Positions 24,673 to 34,542 of a DNA stretch of 64,000 nucleotides are shown piece after piece. Origin of the DNA: Geodermatophilaceae bacterium URHB0062 (GTDB lineage Bacteria > Actinomycetota > Actinomycetes > Mycobacteriales > Geodermatophilaceae); contig JHVO01000008.1 in NCBI GenBank assembly GCA_000620185.1, positions 360,598 through 424,597 of the forward strand, in the 5' to 3' direction. Every line of letters starts with the position of its first letter. Position 1 is the first letter of the stretch. A program made the position numbers and the translations under genes. The notes below the pieces were generated by a model that searched no databases, was not told the origin of the DNA, and worked only from the letters and a program-made list of their open reading frames with translations.

Positions 24673-26078
24673 GGCTGACCGAACGCACGGTCCTCGTGGC
24701 CGGGCTGGGCGTGTCCGGGGTGGCCGCGGCCCGCGTGCTGCTGGGCCAGGGCGCGCGGGTCCTGCTCGCCGACGCCGCCGAGCCACCCGCCGTCGGCGAG
24801 CTCGTCTCGGCCGGGGCCGGCTGGCTGGGTCGCCTGGAGTCGGTGCCGGACGGCGTGGACCTGGTCGTCACCTCCCCGGGCTGGCGCCCGGACTCCCCGC
24901 TGCTCGTCGATGCCGCCCGCCGCGGAGTGGAGGTGATCGGCGAGCCCGAGCTGGCCTGGCGGCTGCGCATCCCGGCCGCCGGCGGCGAGCCGGCGCCCTG
25001 GCTCGCCGTCACGGGCACCAACGGCAAGACGACGACGGTCACCATGCTCGAGGCGATCCTGCAGGCAGCGGGACGACGCGCGGTGGCCGCCGGCAACGTC
25101 GGCCGCCCGCTGGTCGAGGTGGTGACCGAGCGGACGGCGGACGGCGCGGCCGCCTACGACGTCGTCGCGGTCGAGCTGTCGAGCTTCCAGCTGCACTGGT
25201 CGTCGTCGATCGCCCCGGCCGCGGCCGCCGTCCTCAACGTCGCCGACGACCACACCGACTGGCACGGATCGTTCGAGGCCTACCGCGACGCCAAGGCCCG
25301 CATCCTCGCCCTGGCGCCGATCGGGGTGGCCGACGCCGGCGACCCGGTGGCGGCCGCGCTCGTCGCCGGCCACGCGCACCCGGTGACCGTCACCCTCGGT
25401 GAACCCGCCCCGGGGCAGCTCGGCGTCCGCGCCGGGGTGCTCGTCGACCGAGCGTTCGCCGACGACCCGGCGGGCGCGGTGCTCCTCGAGCGGAGCGCGC
25501 TCGCGCTGCCGGGACCGCACAACACGGTCAACGCCCTCGCCGCCGCGGCGCTCGCGCGGGCCGCCGGCATCCCCGCCGACGCGATCGGCCGCGGCCTCGC
25601 CGGCTTCCGCGGCGGCGCGCACCGCAACGTCCTCGTGGCCACCGTCGCCGGCGTCGACTACGTGGACGACAGCAAGGCGACCAACCCGCATGCCGCCGGC
25701 GCCTCGCTGGCCGCCTATCCGCGCGTCGTCTGGATCGCCGGCGGCCTGCTCAAGGGCGCCGACGTCGATCCGCTCGTCGCCGCCGTCGCCCCGCGCCTGG
25801 CCGGGGCGGTGCTCCTGGGCCGCGACCGGGCGCAGATCGCCGCCTCACTGGCGCGACACGCCCCAATGGTCCCAGTGGTCACGGTGGTCAGCGGCGACGA
25901 TGACCGGGTGGACACGAGCGCCGAGCAGACGATGACGCAGGTCGTCGAGGCGGCGGCCCGGTTGGCCCGCCCCGGCGACACCGTCCTGCTCGCCCCCGCG
26001 GCCGCGTCCATGGACGTCTTCCGCGACTACGCCCACCGTGGCCAGGCCTTCGCCGACGCGGTGCGGGCGTTGCGGTGA
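24669..26078 (+). CDS. murD: UDP-MurNAc-L-alanine:D-glutamate ligase
   Basis: 469 residues from the ATG overlapping mraY. The N-terminal Rossmann-like domain starts TVLVAGLGVSGVAAARVLL. The ATPase domain has VTGTNGKTTTVTMLE and VVAVELSSFQLHW, and the C-terminal domain carries HRNVLVATVAGVDYVDDSKATNPHAA and the terminal MDVFRDYAHRGQAF. MurD adds D-glutamate as the second stem residue. It belongs to the continuous dcw operon; ftsW follows after a few bases. Confidence 0.96.
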   Translation: MRLTERTVLVAGLGVSGVAAARVLLGQGARVLLADAAEPPAVGELVSAGAGWLGRLESVPDGVDLVVTSPGWRPDSPLLVDAARRGVEVIGEPELAWRLRIPAAGGEPAPWLAVTGTNGKTTTVTMLEAILQAAGRRAVAAGNVGRPLVEVVTERTADGAAAYDVVAVELSSFQLHWSSSIAPAAAAVLNVADDHTDWHGSFEAYRDAKARILALAPIGVADAGDPVAAALVAGHAHPVTVTLGEPAPGQLGVRAGVLVDRAFADDPAGAVLLERSALALPGPHNTVNALAAAALARAAGIPADAIGRGLAGFRGGAHRNVLVATVAGVDYVDDSKATNPHAAGASLAAYPRVVWIAGGLLKGADVDPLVAAVAPRLAGAVLLGRDRAQIAASLARHAPMVPVVTVVSGDDDRVDTSAEQTMTQVVEAAARLARPGDTVLLAPAAASMDVFRDYAHRGQAFADAVRALR

Positions 26079-26085
26079 CGCGCTG

Positions 26086-27648
26086 ATGGTGGCCGGTATG
26101 ACCGCTGCGGACCGGCGACGGCGGGTGGGCGGCCTGCGCTTCCAGGGCCCCGCCTGGCTCGACGGACCCATGACCAGCTGCCACCTCGTGCTCGGCGCGG
26201 CGGGCCTCCTGCTGACCATCGGCCTGGTCATGGTCTTCTCGGCGTCGTCGATCGAGGCGGCGCTGGCCGACCAGCCGGCCTGGGCCCCGGGGGTGCAGCA
26301 GGTCATCTGGGCGTGCATCGGCCTCGGGGCGATGTTCGTCGCCCTGCAGATGCCGGCCGGGTTCCTCCGCCGCTGGTCGCCGATCGCGCTGCTCGCCGTC
26401 GTCGGCATGCTGTTGCTGGTCCTCGTGCCCGGTGTCGGCCTGAAGCTCAACGGCGCCCGCCAGTGGTTCGACCTGGGCTTCGCCAACCTGCAACCGTCCG
26501 AGATCGCCAAGCTGGTGTTCGCCCTGTGGGGTGCGCACGTGCTGGCGCTGCGCGAGCGTTACCTCACCACCAAGTCGCTGATGGTGCCCGTGCTGCCGGT
26601 GTTCGGCGTGCTCTGCCTGCTGCTGATCGCCGAGCCCGACTTCGGTGCGGTGGTCAGCCTCGGCCTGGTGCTGGTCGGGCTGCTGTGGGCGGGCGGCATG
26701 CCGCTGCGCTGGTTCGGGGTGTTCATCGCCTTCGGGGCCACCGCCGTCGTCGCGCTGGTGTCGCTGGCGCCCTACCGGATGGCCCGGATCACCGCGTTCC
26801 TCGACCCGTTCGCCGACCCCGACAACGGCGGGTTCCAGGCCATCCGCGGCATGTATGCACTGGCCACCGGCGGCCTGTGGGGTGTGGGCCTCGGCAACAG
26901 CGCCATGAAGTGGAACCTCCTGCCGCACGCCCAGTCCGACTACATCTTCGCGATCATCGGCGAGGAGCTCGGGTTCCTCGGCTGTCTGGTGGTGGTCACG
27001 CTCTACGGCGTCCTCACCTACGCGGGCTTCCGCATCGCCCGCCGTTCGGCCGACCGGTTCGTGCAGCTGGCCTGCGTCGCGATCACCGTGTGGCTGGTCG
27101 GCCAGGCCACCATGAACATGGGTTACGTGGTGGGTCTCCTGCCGGTCACCGGCGTCCAGCTGCCGCTCATCTCGGCGGGCGGCACCTCGCTCGTGCTGAC
27201 GCTGTTCATCGTGGGCCTGCTGACCCGGTTCGCGCTGTCGGAGCCGGCGGCGATCGAGGCGCAGCGGGAACGGCATCGCAGCCGCCTGGCGCGTCTGCTC
27301 CTGCCCGTGCCGGCGGTCGCCGTCGCCCCGATCCGGTCGCCCCGCCGGCACGAGGAGCGTGCGGGCCGGCGCGCCGGTGCCGGGACGCGCCGGACGCTGG
27401 TGCACGCGAGGTCGGCCTCCGGGCGCGGCGCCGACGAGCGGTCCGCGGTGCGCCGGGCCCCGGTGCGCGAGGCTCCGGTGCGCGAGGCTCCGGTGCGTCA
27501 GACGGCCGCCCGTTCCGCCCAGCCTCGGTCGACCCAGCCTCGGTCGACCCAGCCTCGGTCGACCCAGCCTCGTTCGACGCAGTCCCGCTCGGTCCAAGCC
27601 CGTTCGACCCCGACCAGTGCGCCGCTCCGGCGTGGGAGGCCCCAGTGA
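26086..27648 (+). CDS. ftsW: Septal peptidoglycan polymerase FtsW (SEDS family)
   Basis: 520 residues from the ATG at 26086; GTG 26089 and ATG 26098 are alternatives and the ribosome site is weak. Ten transmembrane helices span residues 25-385. SEDS signatures include [77 protein letters not shown] and [10 protein letters not shown]. FtsW polymerises lipid II and works with FtsI. The roughly 130-residue cytoplasmic tail is Arg/Ser-rich and ends in tandem RSTQP units. The stop overlaps the murG GTG. Confidence 0.95.
   Translation: MVAGMTAADRRRRVGGLRFQGPAWLDGPMTSCHLVLGAAGLLLTIGLVMVFSASSIEAALADQPAWAPGVQQVIWACIGLGAMFVALQMPAGFLRRWSPIALLAVVGMLLLVLVPGVGLKLNGARQWFDLGFANLQPSEIAKLVFALWGAHVLALRERYLTTKSLMVPVLPVFGVLCLLLIAEPDFGAVVSLGLVLVGLLWAGGMPLRWFGVFIAFGATAVVALVSLAPYRMARITAFLDPFADPDNGGFQAIRGMYALATGGLWGVGLGNSAMKWNLLPHAQSDYIFAIIGEELGFLGCLVVVTLYGVLTYAGFRIARRSADRFVQLACVAITVWLVGQATMNMGYVVGLLPVTGVQLPLISAGGTSLVLTLFIVGLLTRFALSEPAAIEAQRERHRSRLARLLLPVPAVAVAPIRSPRRHEERAGRRAGAGTRRTLVHARSASGRGADERSAVRRAPVREAPVREAPVRQTAARSAQPRSTQPRSTQPRSTQPRSTQSRSVQARSTPTSAPLRRGRPQ
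27523..27597 (+). repeat. 15-bp tandem repeat in the ftsW tail
   Basis: Three exact copies of CCTCGGTCGACCCAG followed by two degenerate ones, in frame and encoding PRSTQ. They lie in the basic cytoplasmic tail, just before the overlapping murG start. Confidence 0.85.
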
Positions 27649-28763
27649 CCCCGCCGGATCCCCGGACGCTGTCCGTCGTCCTCGCCGGGGGTGGGACCGG
27701 CGGCCACATCGAGCCGATGCTCGCCCTGGCCGACGCCCTGCGCCGGCGGGACGGGGACGCCGGCCGGATACGCATCACCTGCCTGGGAACCGCGCGCGGC
27801 ATGGAGACGCGGCTGGTGCCGGCCCGCGGCTACGACCTGAGGCTGATCCCGCCGGTCCCGCTGCCGCGCAGGCCCACGGTCGACCTGCTGCGCGTGCCCG
27901 GCCGGGTGCGCCGCGCCGTCTCCGAGACCCGCGCGCTGCTGGACGAGCTCGACGCGGACGTCGTCGTCGGTTTCGGCGGGTACGTGGCCCTGCCGGCCTA
28001 CCTCGCCGCCCGGCGCGCCAAGGTGCCGGTCGTCGTGCACGAGCAGAACGCGCTGCCGGGCCTGGCCAACCGCGTGGGCGCGCGGCTGGCGGCGCGGGTC
28101 GCCGTCACGGTGCCGGGCACGCCGCTGCACCGCGGCGAGCACGTCGGCATGCCGCTGCGGACTGCGATCTCCAGCCTCGACCGGTCCGCACGCCGGGGCG
28201 AGGCGCGGACGCAGTTCGGCCTCGACGCCGATCGCCCGACGCTGCTGGTGTTCGGCGGCTCGCAGGGCGCGGCGTCGCTGAACCGCGCGCTCGTGGGTGC
28301 CGCCGACGCGCTGACGGCCGCGGGGGTCCAGGTGCTGCACGCTCGGGGGCCGAAGAACACCGACGTCACGGTGCCCGCCCGACCCGCCGGCAGCGCGCCC
28401 TACGTCGTCGTCGACTACCTCGAGCGGATGGACCTCGCCTACGCCGCTGCCGATCTCGCGCTCTGCCGCTCGGGGGCCGTCACCGTCGCGGAGCTGTCGG
28501 CCGTCGGCCTGCCGGCCGTCTTCGTCCCCCTGCCCATCGGCAACGGCGAGCAGCGGCGCAACGCCCTGCCGGTCGTCGAGGCCGGGGGTGGCCTGATCGT
28601 CGAGGACGCCGACCTGACCCCGGAATGGATCGAGAAGTCCGTCGTGCCGCTGCTCACGAACCCTTCGGCGCTGGCCGGTCACGCCCGCCACGCCGCGGCC
28701 GCCGGGGTGCCCGACGCCGACGACCGGCTGGCCGAGATCGTCCTGGCGATGGCCGGCCGGTGA
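27645..28763 (+). CDS. murG: Lipid II synthase (UDP-GlcNAc transferase) MurG
   Basis: 372 residues. GT28 glycosyltransferase that adds GlcNAc to lipid I. GGGTGGH (residues 15-21) is the N-terminal loop; [42 protein letters not shown] and [24 protein letters not shown] mark the two Rossmann domains. The usual family strings read GGGTGGHxxPA, and here the sequence after HIE is PMLALA. It is a peripheral membrane enzyme. Start GTG overlaps ftsW and stop overlaps murC. Confidence 0.96.
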   Translation: MTPPDPRTLSVVLAGGGTGGHIEPMLALADALRRRDGDAGRIRITCLGTARGMETRLVPARGYDLRLIPPVPLPRRPTVDLLRVPGRVRRAVSETRALLDELDADVVVGFGGYVALPAYLAARRAKVPVVVHEQNALPGLANRVGARLAARVAVTVPGTPLHRGEHVGMPLRTAISSLDRSARRGEARTQFGLDADRPTLLVFGGSQGAASLNRALVGAADALTAAGVQVLHARGPKNTDVTVPARPAGSAPYVVVDYLERMDLAYAAADLALCRSGAVTVAELSAVGLPAVFVPLPIGNGEQRRNALPVVEAGGGLIVEDADLTPEWIEKSVVPLLTNPSALAGHARHAAAAGVPDADDRLAEIVLAMAGR

Positions 28764-30226
28764 GCGCACAGGACGTCGCCGCGTGGTCGGCCCCGGTGCC
28801 GGCTCCCTCGGAGCTCGGTGCGGTGCACTTCGTGGGCATCGGTGGGGCCGGGATGAGCGGCATCGCGCGGATCCTGCTCGCCCGCGGTGTCCGGGTCTCG
28901 GGCAGCGACCGTCGCGACACCCCGACACTGATGGCGCTGCGCGCCCTGGGCGCCCGGGTGTCCGTGGGGCACGACGCCGCCTCCGTCGACGACGCCGACA
29001 CCGTCGTGGTGTCCACCGCCATCCGCGACGACAACCCCGAGCTCCGCGCCGCCCGCGAGCGCGGCCTGCGGGTCCTGCCCCGTGCGGTAGCGCTGGCCTC
29101 GGTGATGGCGGGCCGCCGCAGCGTGGCCGTGGCCGGTACGCACGGCAAGACCTCCACGACCTCGATGCTGACCGTCGCCGTCCAGGCCTGCGGGGTCGAC
29201 CCCTCCTACGCCATCGGGGGCGACCTCAACGAGTCGGGCAGCAACGCGCACTCCGGCCAGGGCGACGTGTTCGTCGCCGAGGCCGACGAGAGCGACCGAT
29301 CCTTCCTCCTGCTGGCTCCGTACGGGGCGATCGTCACCAACGTCGAGGCCGACCACCTCGACAACTACGGCACCCTCGCGGCGGTCGAGGAGGCATTCGA
29401 CCGCTTCCTGCAGACCGTCGACCCGGCCGGGTTCGTCGTCGTCTGCGCCGACGACCCCGGTGCGGCGCGGCTGCGCTCCGTCGCCACCCCGGCCCGCCTG
29501 CGCAGCTACGGGCGGGCGGCCGACGCCGACCTCGTGGTCAGCGACCTGCGGGTGGGTCCCGAGGGCACGAGCTACCGGGCGGTCGTCGACGGCAGCGACC
29601 TGGGCCGGGTGCGGATCCAGCTGCCCGGCGAGCACATGGCCCTCAACAGCGCGGCGGCGCTGCTGGCCGGGCTGGAGCTGGGCCTCCCTGCCGAGGGACT
29701 GATCGACGGACTGGCCCGCTTCGGGGGAGTGCACCGCCGGTTCGAGCTCAAGGGCGTGGCCGCGGGCGTGCGCGTCTACGACGACTACGCGCACCACCCG
29801 ACCGAGGTCGGTGCCCAGCTCCGGGCGGCGCGGGCCGTCGTCGGCGACGGCCGGCTGGTGGTGGCCTTCCAGCCCCACCTCTACAGCCGCACCCGCGAGT
29901 TCGCCGAGGGGTTCGGCGCGGCGCTGGGGCTCGCCGACGAGGTCGTCGTGATGGACGTCTACGGGGCCCGGGAGGACCCGGTGCCCGGGATCACAGGCGC
30001 GCTGGTCGCCGACGCCGTCCCGTTGCCGGCCGAGCAGGTGCTGTTCGAGCCCTCGTGGTCGGCGGCCGCGCCCGCGCTGGCCGAGCGGGCGCGCCCCGGC
30101 GACCTGGTGATGACCATGGGCGCCGGTGACGTGTCGATGGTGGGACCGGAGGTGCTCGACGCCCTCCGCTCCCGCGACGACGCCGCCGACACGGGCACGG
30201 ACGCCGCGGCCGGCGTTCCCCGGTGA
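28760..30226 (+). CDS. murC: UDP-MurNAc:L-alanine ligase
   Basis: 488 residues from GTG. The N-terminal domain has [19 protein letters not shown], the ATPase domain [13 protein letters not shown] and [12 protein letters not shown], then [22 protein letters not shown] and [10 protein letters not shown] in the C-terminal domain. MurC adds the first amino acid, L-Ala, to UDP-MurNAc. Order murG-murC-ftsQ is standard for actinobacteria. The stop overlaps the ftsQ GTG. Confidence 0.96.
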   Translation: MSAQDVAAWSAPVPAPSELGAVHFVGIGGAGMSGIARILLARGVRVSGSDRRDTPTLMALRALGARVSVGHDAASVDDADTVVVSTAIRDDNPELRAARERGLRVLPRAVALASVMAGRRSVAVAGTHGKTSTTSMLTVAVQACGVDPSYAIGGDLNESGSNAHSGQGDVFVAEADESDRSFLLLAPYGAIVTNVEADHLDNYGTLAAVEEAFDRFLQTVDPAGFVVVCADDPGAARLRSVATPARLRSYGRAADADLVVSDLRVGPEGTSYRAVVDGSDLGRVRIQLPGEHMALNSAAALLAGLELGLPAEGLIDGLARFGGVHRRFELKGVAAGVRVYDDYAHHPTEVGAQLRAARAVVGDGRLVVAFQPHLYSRTREFAEGFGAALGLADEVVVMDVYGAREDPVPGITGALVADAVPLPAEQVLFEPSWSAAAPALAERARPGDLVMTMGAGDVSMVGPEVLDALRSRDDAADTGTDAAAGVPR

Positions 30227-31029
30227 GCCGCACCGGGTCGACCACCCGGGACCGCGGCGCGCGCCGTCCGGCCGCCCGGCGGACCGGGCCGGTGACGCCG
30301 CTGCCCGACCGCCGTGCCCGGCGGGAGGCGCGCAGTGCCCGGGCACGGCGGCGCCGGCCCGTGCAGATCGCGGCCGTCCTCCTCGGGCTGGGCCTCGCGG
30401 CGTGGCTGCTCTGGGGGAGCCCGGTGCTGGCGGTGCGCTCGGTGCGCGTCGACGGCGCCACGATGCTGGACGCCGACCAGGTGCGGGAGATCGCCGGGAT
30501 CGCCGAGGGGACGCCGCTGCTGCGGGTCGACGTGGCCGCGGCGCGCGACCGGGTCGCCCGGCTGCCCCAGGTCGACTCGGTCGAGGTCACCCGCGGCTGG
30601 CCGAGCACGGTGGTCATCACCGTCCGGGAGCGCCGGGCGGTGGTGGTCGTCGGCCGGCCGGGCGATCGGTCCCTCGTCGACGCCTCCGGGGTGTTGTTCG
30701 ACACCGTCACGGGGGATCCGCCCGCCGGCGTCATCCCCCTCGACGTGTCGCACCCGGGGTCGCACGACCCGGCCACCATGGCCGCCCTCGGCGCGATCGT
30801 CGCGCTGCCGCGGGACGTGCGCGACCAGGTCAGCGCCGCGTCGGCGACCAGCGCGGAAGACGTCACGCTGACGCTCCAGGACGGCACGCTGGTGCGGTGG
30901 GGCACCTCCGACGACACCCGGGACAAGGCGGCCGCGCTGGCCGCCGTCCTCGGTCAGATCGAGGCCGAGGGGCTCGACCCGGCCGACACGATCGACGTCA
31001 GCACGCCCGACGCGGTCGTCCTCCGCTAG
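30223..31029 (+). CDS. ftsQ: Cell division protein FtsQ (POTRA domain)
   Basis: 268 residues. A basic Arg-rich cytoplasmic tail (1-45) is followed by one transmembrane helix (about 46-64) and a POTRA domain (VLAVRSVRVDGATMLDADQ onward, about 66-135). The FtsQ/DivIB beta domain follows, with LPQVDSVEVTRGWPSTVVITVRERRAV and a C-terminal TIDVSTPDAVVLR. FtsQ couples FtsL/DivIC to the rest of the divisome. Repeat copy D begins one base after its stop and may terminate the long upstream operon. Confidence 0.94.
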   Translation: MSRTGSTTRDRGARRPAARRTGPVTPLPDRRARREARSARARRRRPVQIAAVLLGLGLAAWLLWGSPVLAVRSVRVDGATMLDADQVREIAGIAEGTPLLRVDVAAARDRVARLPQVDSVEVTRGWPSTVVITVRERRAVVVVGRPGDRSLVDASGVLFDTVTGDPPAGVIPLDVSHPGSHDPATMAALGAIVALPRDVRDQVSAASATSAEDVTLTLQDGTLVRWGTSDDTRDKAAALAAVLGQIEAEGLDPADTIDVSTPDAVVLR

Positions 31030-31030
31030 G

Positions 31031-31089
31031 AGAAGGACCCCGCGTCCCCTCATCCCTCCCACGCTCGGGCGGGCCCCTGACGCGGGGCC
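31031..31089 (+). repeat. Dispersed hairpin repeat, copy D (after ftsQ)
   Basis: Left arm CCCCGCGTC (31038-31046) pairs with GACGCGGGG (31079-31087). The other copies have CCCCGTCC/GGACGGGG, so both arms changed together. The copy starts AGAAGGA directly after the ftsQ stop. Confidence 0.75.
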
Positions 31090-31392
31090 GACCGATCGCG
31101 GGCTGTGCACGTCCGGGTGCGGACGGCTGTCCGCGGGCCGCCCGGCCGACACGCGCGGACCCGCGACACGCCCGACCACAGAAACAAATGTCGCGCATGT
31201 GATTCGCGGTGCGGCTGGGACTCTGCACCCCCACATGAGACGTTCCCGGCGCGGGTCGTCACGATCAGTGGTGTCCTTGTGACGAATGGGTCGCCAGTGG
31301 TTGGTGCGATCCCCGACCACCGACACGCCGACCCGGGGAGGGTGCTTGTAGGGCCGGTCCGGCCCCACCTAACTTCGTCCTCGTCGACCTGG

Positions 31393-31423
31393 TTGACATA
31401 ACTGTAACGCTGAACTTGAGGAT
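31393..31423 (+). promoter_or_regulatory. Possible ftsZ promoter (TTGACA ... GAGGAT)
   Basis: A perfect -35 TTGACA at 31393-31398 is followed by GAGGAT at 31418-31423; the 19-bp spacing is long. Transcription would start about 18 nt before the ftsZ ATG. The surrounding sequence, with ATAACTGTAACGC, stands out as A/T-rich. Confidence 0.4.
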
Positions 31424-31447
31424 GAGGGTCCAGTTGGGGAGCGCCGC

Positions 31448-32758
31448 ATGACACCTCCGCACAACTATCTAGCGGTCATCAAGGTCGTCGGCATCGGCGG
31501 CGGCGGGGTGAACGCGGTCAATCGGATGATCGAGGTCGGCCTCAAGGGGGTCGAGTTCATCGCCATCAACACCGACGCCCAGGCGCTGCTGATGAGTGAC
31601 GCCGACGTCAAGCTCGACGTCGGGCGCGAGCTCACGCGCGGGCTGGGCGCCGGCGCGCAGCCGGACGTCGGCCGGCAGGCCGCCGAGGACCACCGCGAGG
31701 AGATCGAGGAGGTTCTCAAGGGGGCCGACATGGTCTTCGTGACCGCGGGTGAGGGCGGTGGCACCGGCACCGGTGGTGCGCCCGTCGTCGCGTCGATCGC
31801 GCGCAAGCTCGGCGCCCTGACCATCGGCGTCGTCACGCGCCCGTTCGCCTTCGAGGGCAAGCGGCGCGCGGTGCAGGCCGAGTCGGGCATAGAGGAGCTG
31901 CGCAACGAGTGCGACACGCTGATCGTGATCCCCAACGACCGGCTGCTGCAGCTGGGGGACCGCAACGTCAGCGTGATGGACGCCTTCCGCACCGCCGACC
32001 AGGTGCTGCTGTCCGGTGTCCAGGGCATCACCGACCTGATCACCACGCCCGGCCTGATCAACCTGGACTTCGCCGACGTCAAGTCGGTCATGTCCGGTGC
32101 CGGCTCGGCGCTGATGGGCATCGGCAGCGCGCGGGGCGACAACCGTGCCCTGCTCGCGGCCGAGCAGGCGATCGCCAGCCCGCTGCTCGAGGCCTCGATG
32201 GAGGGCGCGCACGGCGTGCTGCTGTCGATCTCGGGTGGCTCCGATCTCGGGTTGTTCGAGATCAACGAGGCCGCCTCGCTGGTGTCCGACGCGGCCCACC
32301 CGGACGCGAACATCATCTTCGGCGCCGTGATCGACGACGCCCTGGGTGACGAGGTGCGGGTGACCGTGATCGCGGCGGGCTTCGACAACGGGAAGCCCAA
32401 CACCCGCAAGGACGGCGTCGCCACGGCCGTGACGGGCAGCATGCCGGCCGCCGCGGTCCCGGCCGGGTTGCCGCCCTACCGGCGACCGATGGCCGCGCCG
32501 GTGACCGCGCAGGCGACGGGGGAGCGGCTCGCCGCTCCGCCGGCACCGGTCGCGCCCGCTCCGGCCGCCGCGCCGGCGCAGGCCGCCGCCCGCCCGGCCC
32601 CCGCGGTGAACGGCGGGGTGAACGGCACGGTCAACGGTGGCGGCATCACCGTTCCGCCGCTGCCGCCCATCCCGGGTCCGGTCAACGGCAGCCGCCGGCC
32701 GCTGTCGAGCGAGGACTTCGAGGAGGAGCTCGACATCCCGGAGTTCCTCAAGGGGTGA
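31448..32758 (+). CDS. ftsZ: Cell division GTPase FtsZ
   Basis: 436 residues from ATG with GGGGAG upstream. The tubulin-like core starts [28 protein letters not shown] ([17 protein letters not shown]). The GTP-binding tubulin signature GGGTGTGG lies at 103-110, and the catalytic T7 region is [12 protein letters not shown] Pro/Ala/Gly-rich linker (about 330-415) leads to the conserved C-terminal peptide [11 protein letters not shown], which binds FtsW and SepF in actinobacteria. FtsZ polymerises into the Z-ring. Repeat copy B touches its stop codon. Confidence 0.97.
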   Translation: MTPPHNYLAVIKVVGIGGGGVNAVNRMIEVGLKGVEFIAINTDAQALLMSDADVKLDVGRELTRGLGAGAQPDVGRQAAEDHREEIEEVLKGADMVFVTAGEGGGTGTGGAPVVASIARKLGALTIGVVTRPFAFEGKRRAVQAESGIEELRNECDTLIVIPNDRLLQLGDRNVSVMDAFRTADQVLLSGVQGITDLITTPGLINLDFADVKSVMSGAGSALMGIGSARGDNRALLAAEQAIASPLLEASMEGAHGVLLSISGGSDLGLFEINEAASLVSDAAHPDANIIFGAVIDDALGDEVRVTVIAAGFDNGKPNTRKDGVATAVTGSMPAAAVPAGLPPYRRPMAAPVTAQATGERLAAPPAPVAPAPAAAPAQAAARPAPAVNGGVNGTVNGGGITVPPLPPIPGPVNGSRRPLSSEDFEEELDIPEFLKG

Positions 32759-32815
32759 AGGACCCCGTCCTCCTCACCCCTGGCGAGCTCGGGTGGAGCC
32801 TCTGGACGGGGCCTT
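32758..32815 (+). repeat. Dispersed hairpin repeat, copy B (after ftsZ)
   Basis: CCCCGTCC (32763-32770) pairs with GGACGGGG (32804-32811). The inner part has CACCC/GGGTG. It begins on the last base of the ftsZ TGA and ends where the pgeF -10 hexamer starts. Confidence 0.75.
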
Positions 32816-32820
32816 AGGCT
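32815..32820 (+). promoter_or_regulatory. -10 hexamer TAGGCT for pgeF
   Basis: TAGGCT ends 8 nt before the ATG at 32829, so it both provides a leaderless promoter and supports that start codon. Confidence 0.5.
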
Positions 32821-32828
32821 CTGCTTCG

Positions 32829-33611
32829 ATGAGTACCGACCCGGCCGCCCCGCCGTCGCGGAAGGACCCCGTCCCCCCCACCCCTCGCACGCTCGGGGCG
32901 GGATCCGGGACGGGGCCTCGGCGGGTCGTGACCGACCGGCGGGGCGGCCGGTCCGTCTCGCCGTACGCGTCGTTCAACCTCGGCGACCACGTGGGCGACG
33001 ACCCCGCCGCCGTCGCGGCCAACCGCGCCCGGGTGGCCCGCGAGCTGGCCGTCCCCGACGACCGGCTGGTGTGGATGTCCCAGGTCCACGGCACCGGCGT
33101 GGCGATCGTGGACGGGCCGCAGGACGGCCCGGTGCCGGACACCGACGCTCTGGTGACGGCGGCGCCGGGGCTGGTGCTCTGCGTCCTCGTGGCCGACTGC
33201 GTGCCGGTGCTGCTGGCCGATCCCGTCGCCGGGGTGGTGGCCGCGGTGCACGCCGGCCGTGAGGGGTTCCGCCGGGGCGTCGTCCCGGCGGCCCTGTCGG
33301 CGATGGCGAGCCTCGGGGCCCGGGCGCGGCACGTGACCGCGCTCCTGGGTCCCGCCGTGTGCGGGGAGTGTTACGAGGTCCCCGCGACGATGCAGGCCGA
33401 CGTGGCCCGGATCGCGCCGGAGGCGGCCGTGCGGACCCGCATCGGTACCGCCGGGCTGGACCTGCGGGCCGGGGTGGCCCAGGTGCTGCGCAAGGCGGGC
33501 ATCCCGGAGGTCGTGCACGACCCGCGCTGCACCGTCGAGGACCCGCACCTCTTCTCCCACCGGCGCGACGGGGTGACCGGTCGCCAGGCGGGCCTGGTCT
33601 GGCTCGGCTGA
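32829..33611 (+). CDS. pgeF: Peptidoglycan editing factor PgeF (YfiH/LACC1 family)
   Basis: 260 residues from ATG. The core begins RVVTDRRGGRSVSPYASFNLGDHVGDDP and shows the family metal-site strings SQVHGTGVAIV, LVADCVPVLLADP, AAVHAGREG, LGPAVCGECYEV and VEDPHLFSHRRDGVTGRQAGLVWL. PgeF removes L-Ser wrongly placed instead of L-Ala on UDP-MurNAc, and family members also have purine nucleoside-cleaving activity. It follows ftsZ as in most actinobacteria. Residues 11-33 are encoded by repeat copy C, an apparent insertion before the conserved domain; GTG codons near 32926 would avoid it. Confidence 0.92.
   Translation: MSTDPAAPPSRKDPVPPTPRTLGAGSGTGPRRVVTDRRGGRSVSPYASFNLGDHVGDDPAAVAANRARVARELAVPDDRLVWMSQVHGTGVAIVDGPQDGPVPDTDALVTAAPGLVLCVLVADCVPVLLADPVAGVVAAVHAGREGFRRGVVPAALSAMASLGARARHVTALLGPAVCGECYEVPATMQADVARIAPEAAVRTRIGTAGLDLRAGVAQVLRKAGIPEVVHDPRCTVEDPHLFSHRRDGVTGRQAGLVWLG
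32861..32917 (+). repeat. Dispersed hairpin repeat, copy C (inside pgeF)
   Basis: GGACCCCGTCC (32863-32873) opposes GGACGGGGCC (32908-32917), with an inner CCCC...GGGG. It lies about 45 bp after copy B, in frame in the 5' end of pgeF. Confidence 0.75.
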
Positions 33612-33668
33612 ACGCGCGGTGATCATCGTCGAACGGTTGCCCGTGTCGGTGTGTCAGGCAACCACTTG

Positions 33669-33682
33669 CCGGTGATCACCGG
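33669..33682. promoter_or_regulatory. 14-bp palindrome upstream of the yggS gene
   Basis: CCGGTGATCACCGG is a perfect palindrome. GGTGATCA also occurs at 33618-33625 and GATCACC at 33704-33710, so the 100-base pgeF-yggS gap holds three related half-sites. It may be an operator; the protein is unknown. Confidence 0.35.
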
Positions 33683-33712
33683 GTCCGCTCGCGCGGCTGG
33701 GAAGATCACCAC

Positions 33713-34492
33713 ATGACCCACCTGGCGGAGAACCTGCGCGCCGTCCGCGAGCGGATCGCCGCCGCGGCGCGGGCCGCGGGCCGCGACCCGGCCGAGGTGT
33801 CCCTCCTGGCCGTCAGCAAGACGTGGCCGGCGGAGGACGTCCGCGGACTGGCCGAGCTGGGGCAGCTCGACTTCGGTGAGAACCGGGCGCAGGAGCTGAT
33901 CGGCAAGGCGGGCGAGCTGCAGGACCTGGCGGTGCGGTGGCACTTCATCGGCCAGCTCCAGCGCAACAAGGCCGCCGCCGTGGCCAGGCTCGGCGCGGTG
34001 ATCCACTCCGTCGACCGTCCGCCCCTCGTCGGTGTCCTCGACCGGGTGGGCCAGGAGACGGAGCGTCCGGTCGGGGTCTTCGTCCAGGTCGACCTGGGCG
34101 GGCCCGAGGGGGACCTCGCCGCCCGCGGCGGGGCCGACCCCGCGGACGTTCCGCGGCTGGCGGAGGCGGTCGCCGAGGCGAGCGGCCTGCGGCTGCTGGG
34201 CCTCATGGCAGTGGCGCCCCGGGCGAGCGCCCCGGGGCCCGCCTTCGAGCGGCTGGCGGCCCTGGCTGCAGAGGTGCGCCGCGAGCACCCCTCCGCGACC
34301 GCCCTGTCGGCGGGGATGAGCGGCGACCTCGAGGAGGCGATCGCGGCCGGTGCGACGGTCGTGCGTGTCGGAACCGCGCTCTTCGGCGATCGGCCCCTAC
34401 CCTCCGGTCAGCATTCGTTATCACCAGCCACACGAGTCACACCCGTCACGGGGGCCCCGGATGCCCCTGTGACCGGTCCGACGACGAACTGA
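33713..34492 (+). CDS. YggS-family pyridoxal-phosphate homeostasis protein
   Basis: 259 residues from ATG. The single-domain TIM-barrel PLP protein has the cofactor lysine in LLAVSKT (Lys36), and then [39 protein letters not shown] and [27 protein letters not shown]. It binds PLP without known catalysis and balances vitamin B6 and amino-acid pools. The conserved domain ends near residue 228; the remaining Thr/Pro/Val-rich tail is atypical and overlaps sequence leading up to sepF. Position between pgeF and sepF is standard. Confidence 0.93.
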   Translation: MTHLAENLRAVRERIAAAARAAGRDPAEVSLLAVSKTWPAEDVRGLAELGQLDFGENRAQELIGKAGELQDLAVRWHFIGQLQRNKAAAVARLGAVIHSVDRPPLVGVLDRVGQETERPVGVFVQVDLGGPEGDLAARGGADPADVPRLAEAVAEASGLRLLGLMAVAPRASAPGPAFERLAALAAEVRREHPSATALSAGMSGDLEEAIAAGATVVRVGTALFGDRPLPSGQHSLSPATRVTPVTGAPDAPVTGPTTN

Positions 34493-34542
34493 CGCGGCCG
34501 CACGGAAGCGACGCTGAGGACACCAGCAGAGGGGGAGGTCCG

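Larger units (their letters stand above)
31030..31447 (+). other. ftsQ-ftsZ intergenic control region
   Basis: 418 bases without a convincing gene; small open frames here have no domain. It contains repeat copy D (31031-31089), an A/T-richer island at 31181-31206 (around GAAACAAATGTCGCGCATG), a 10-mer identical to an MraZ box (31267-31276), a small palindrome around 31351-31365 and a TTGACA element (31393-31398). These make it the likely ftsZ promoter region; several ftsZ promoters are usual in actinobacteria. Confidence 0.6.
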
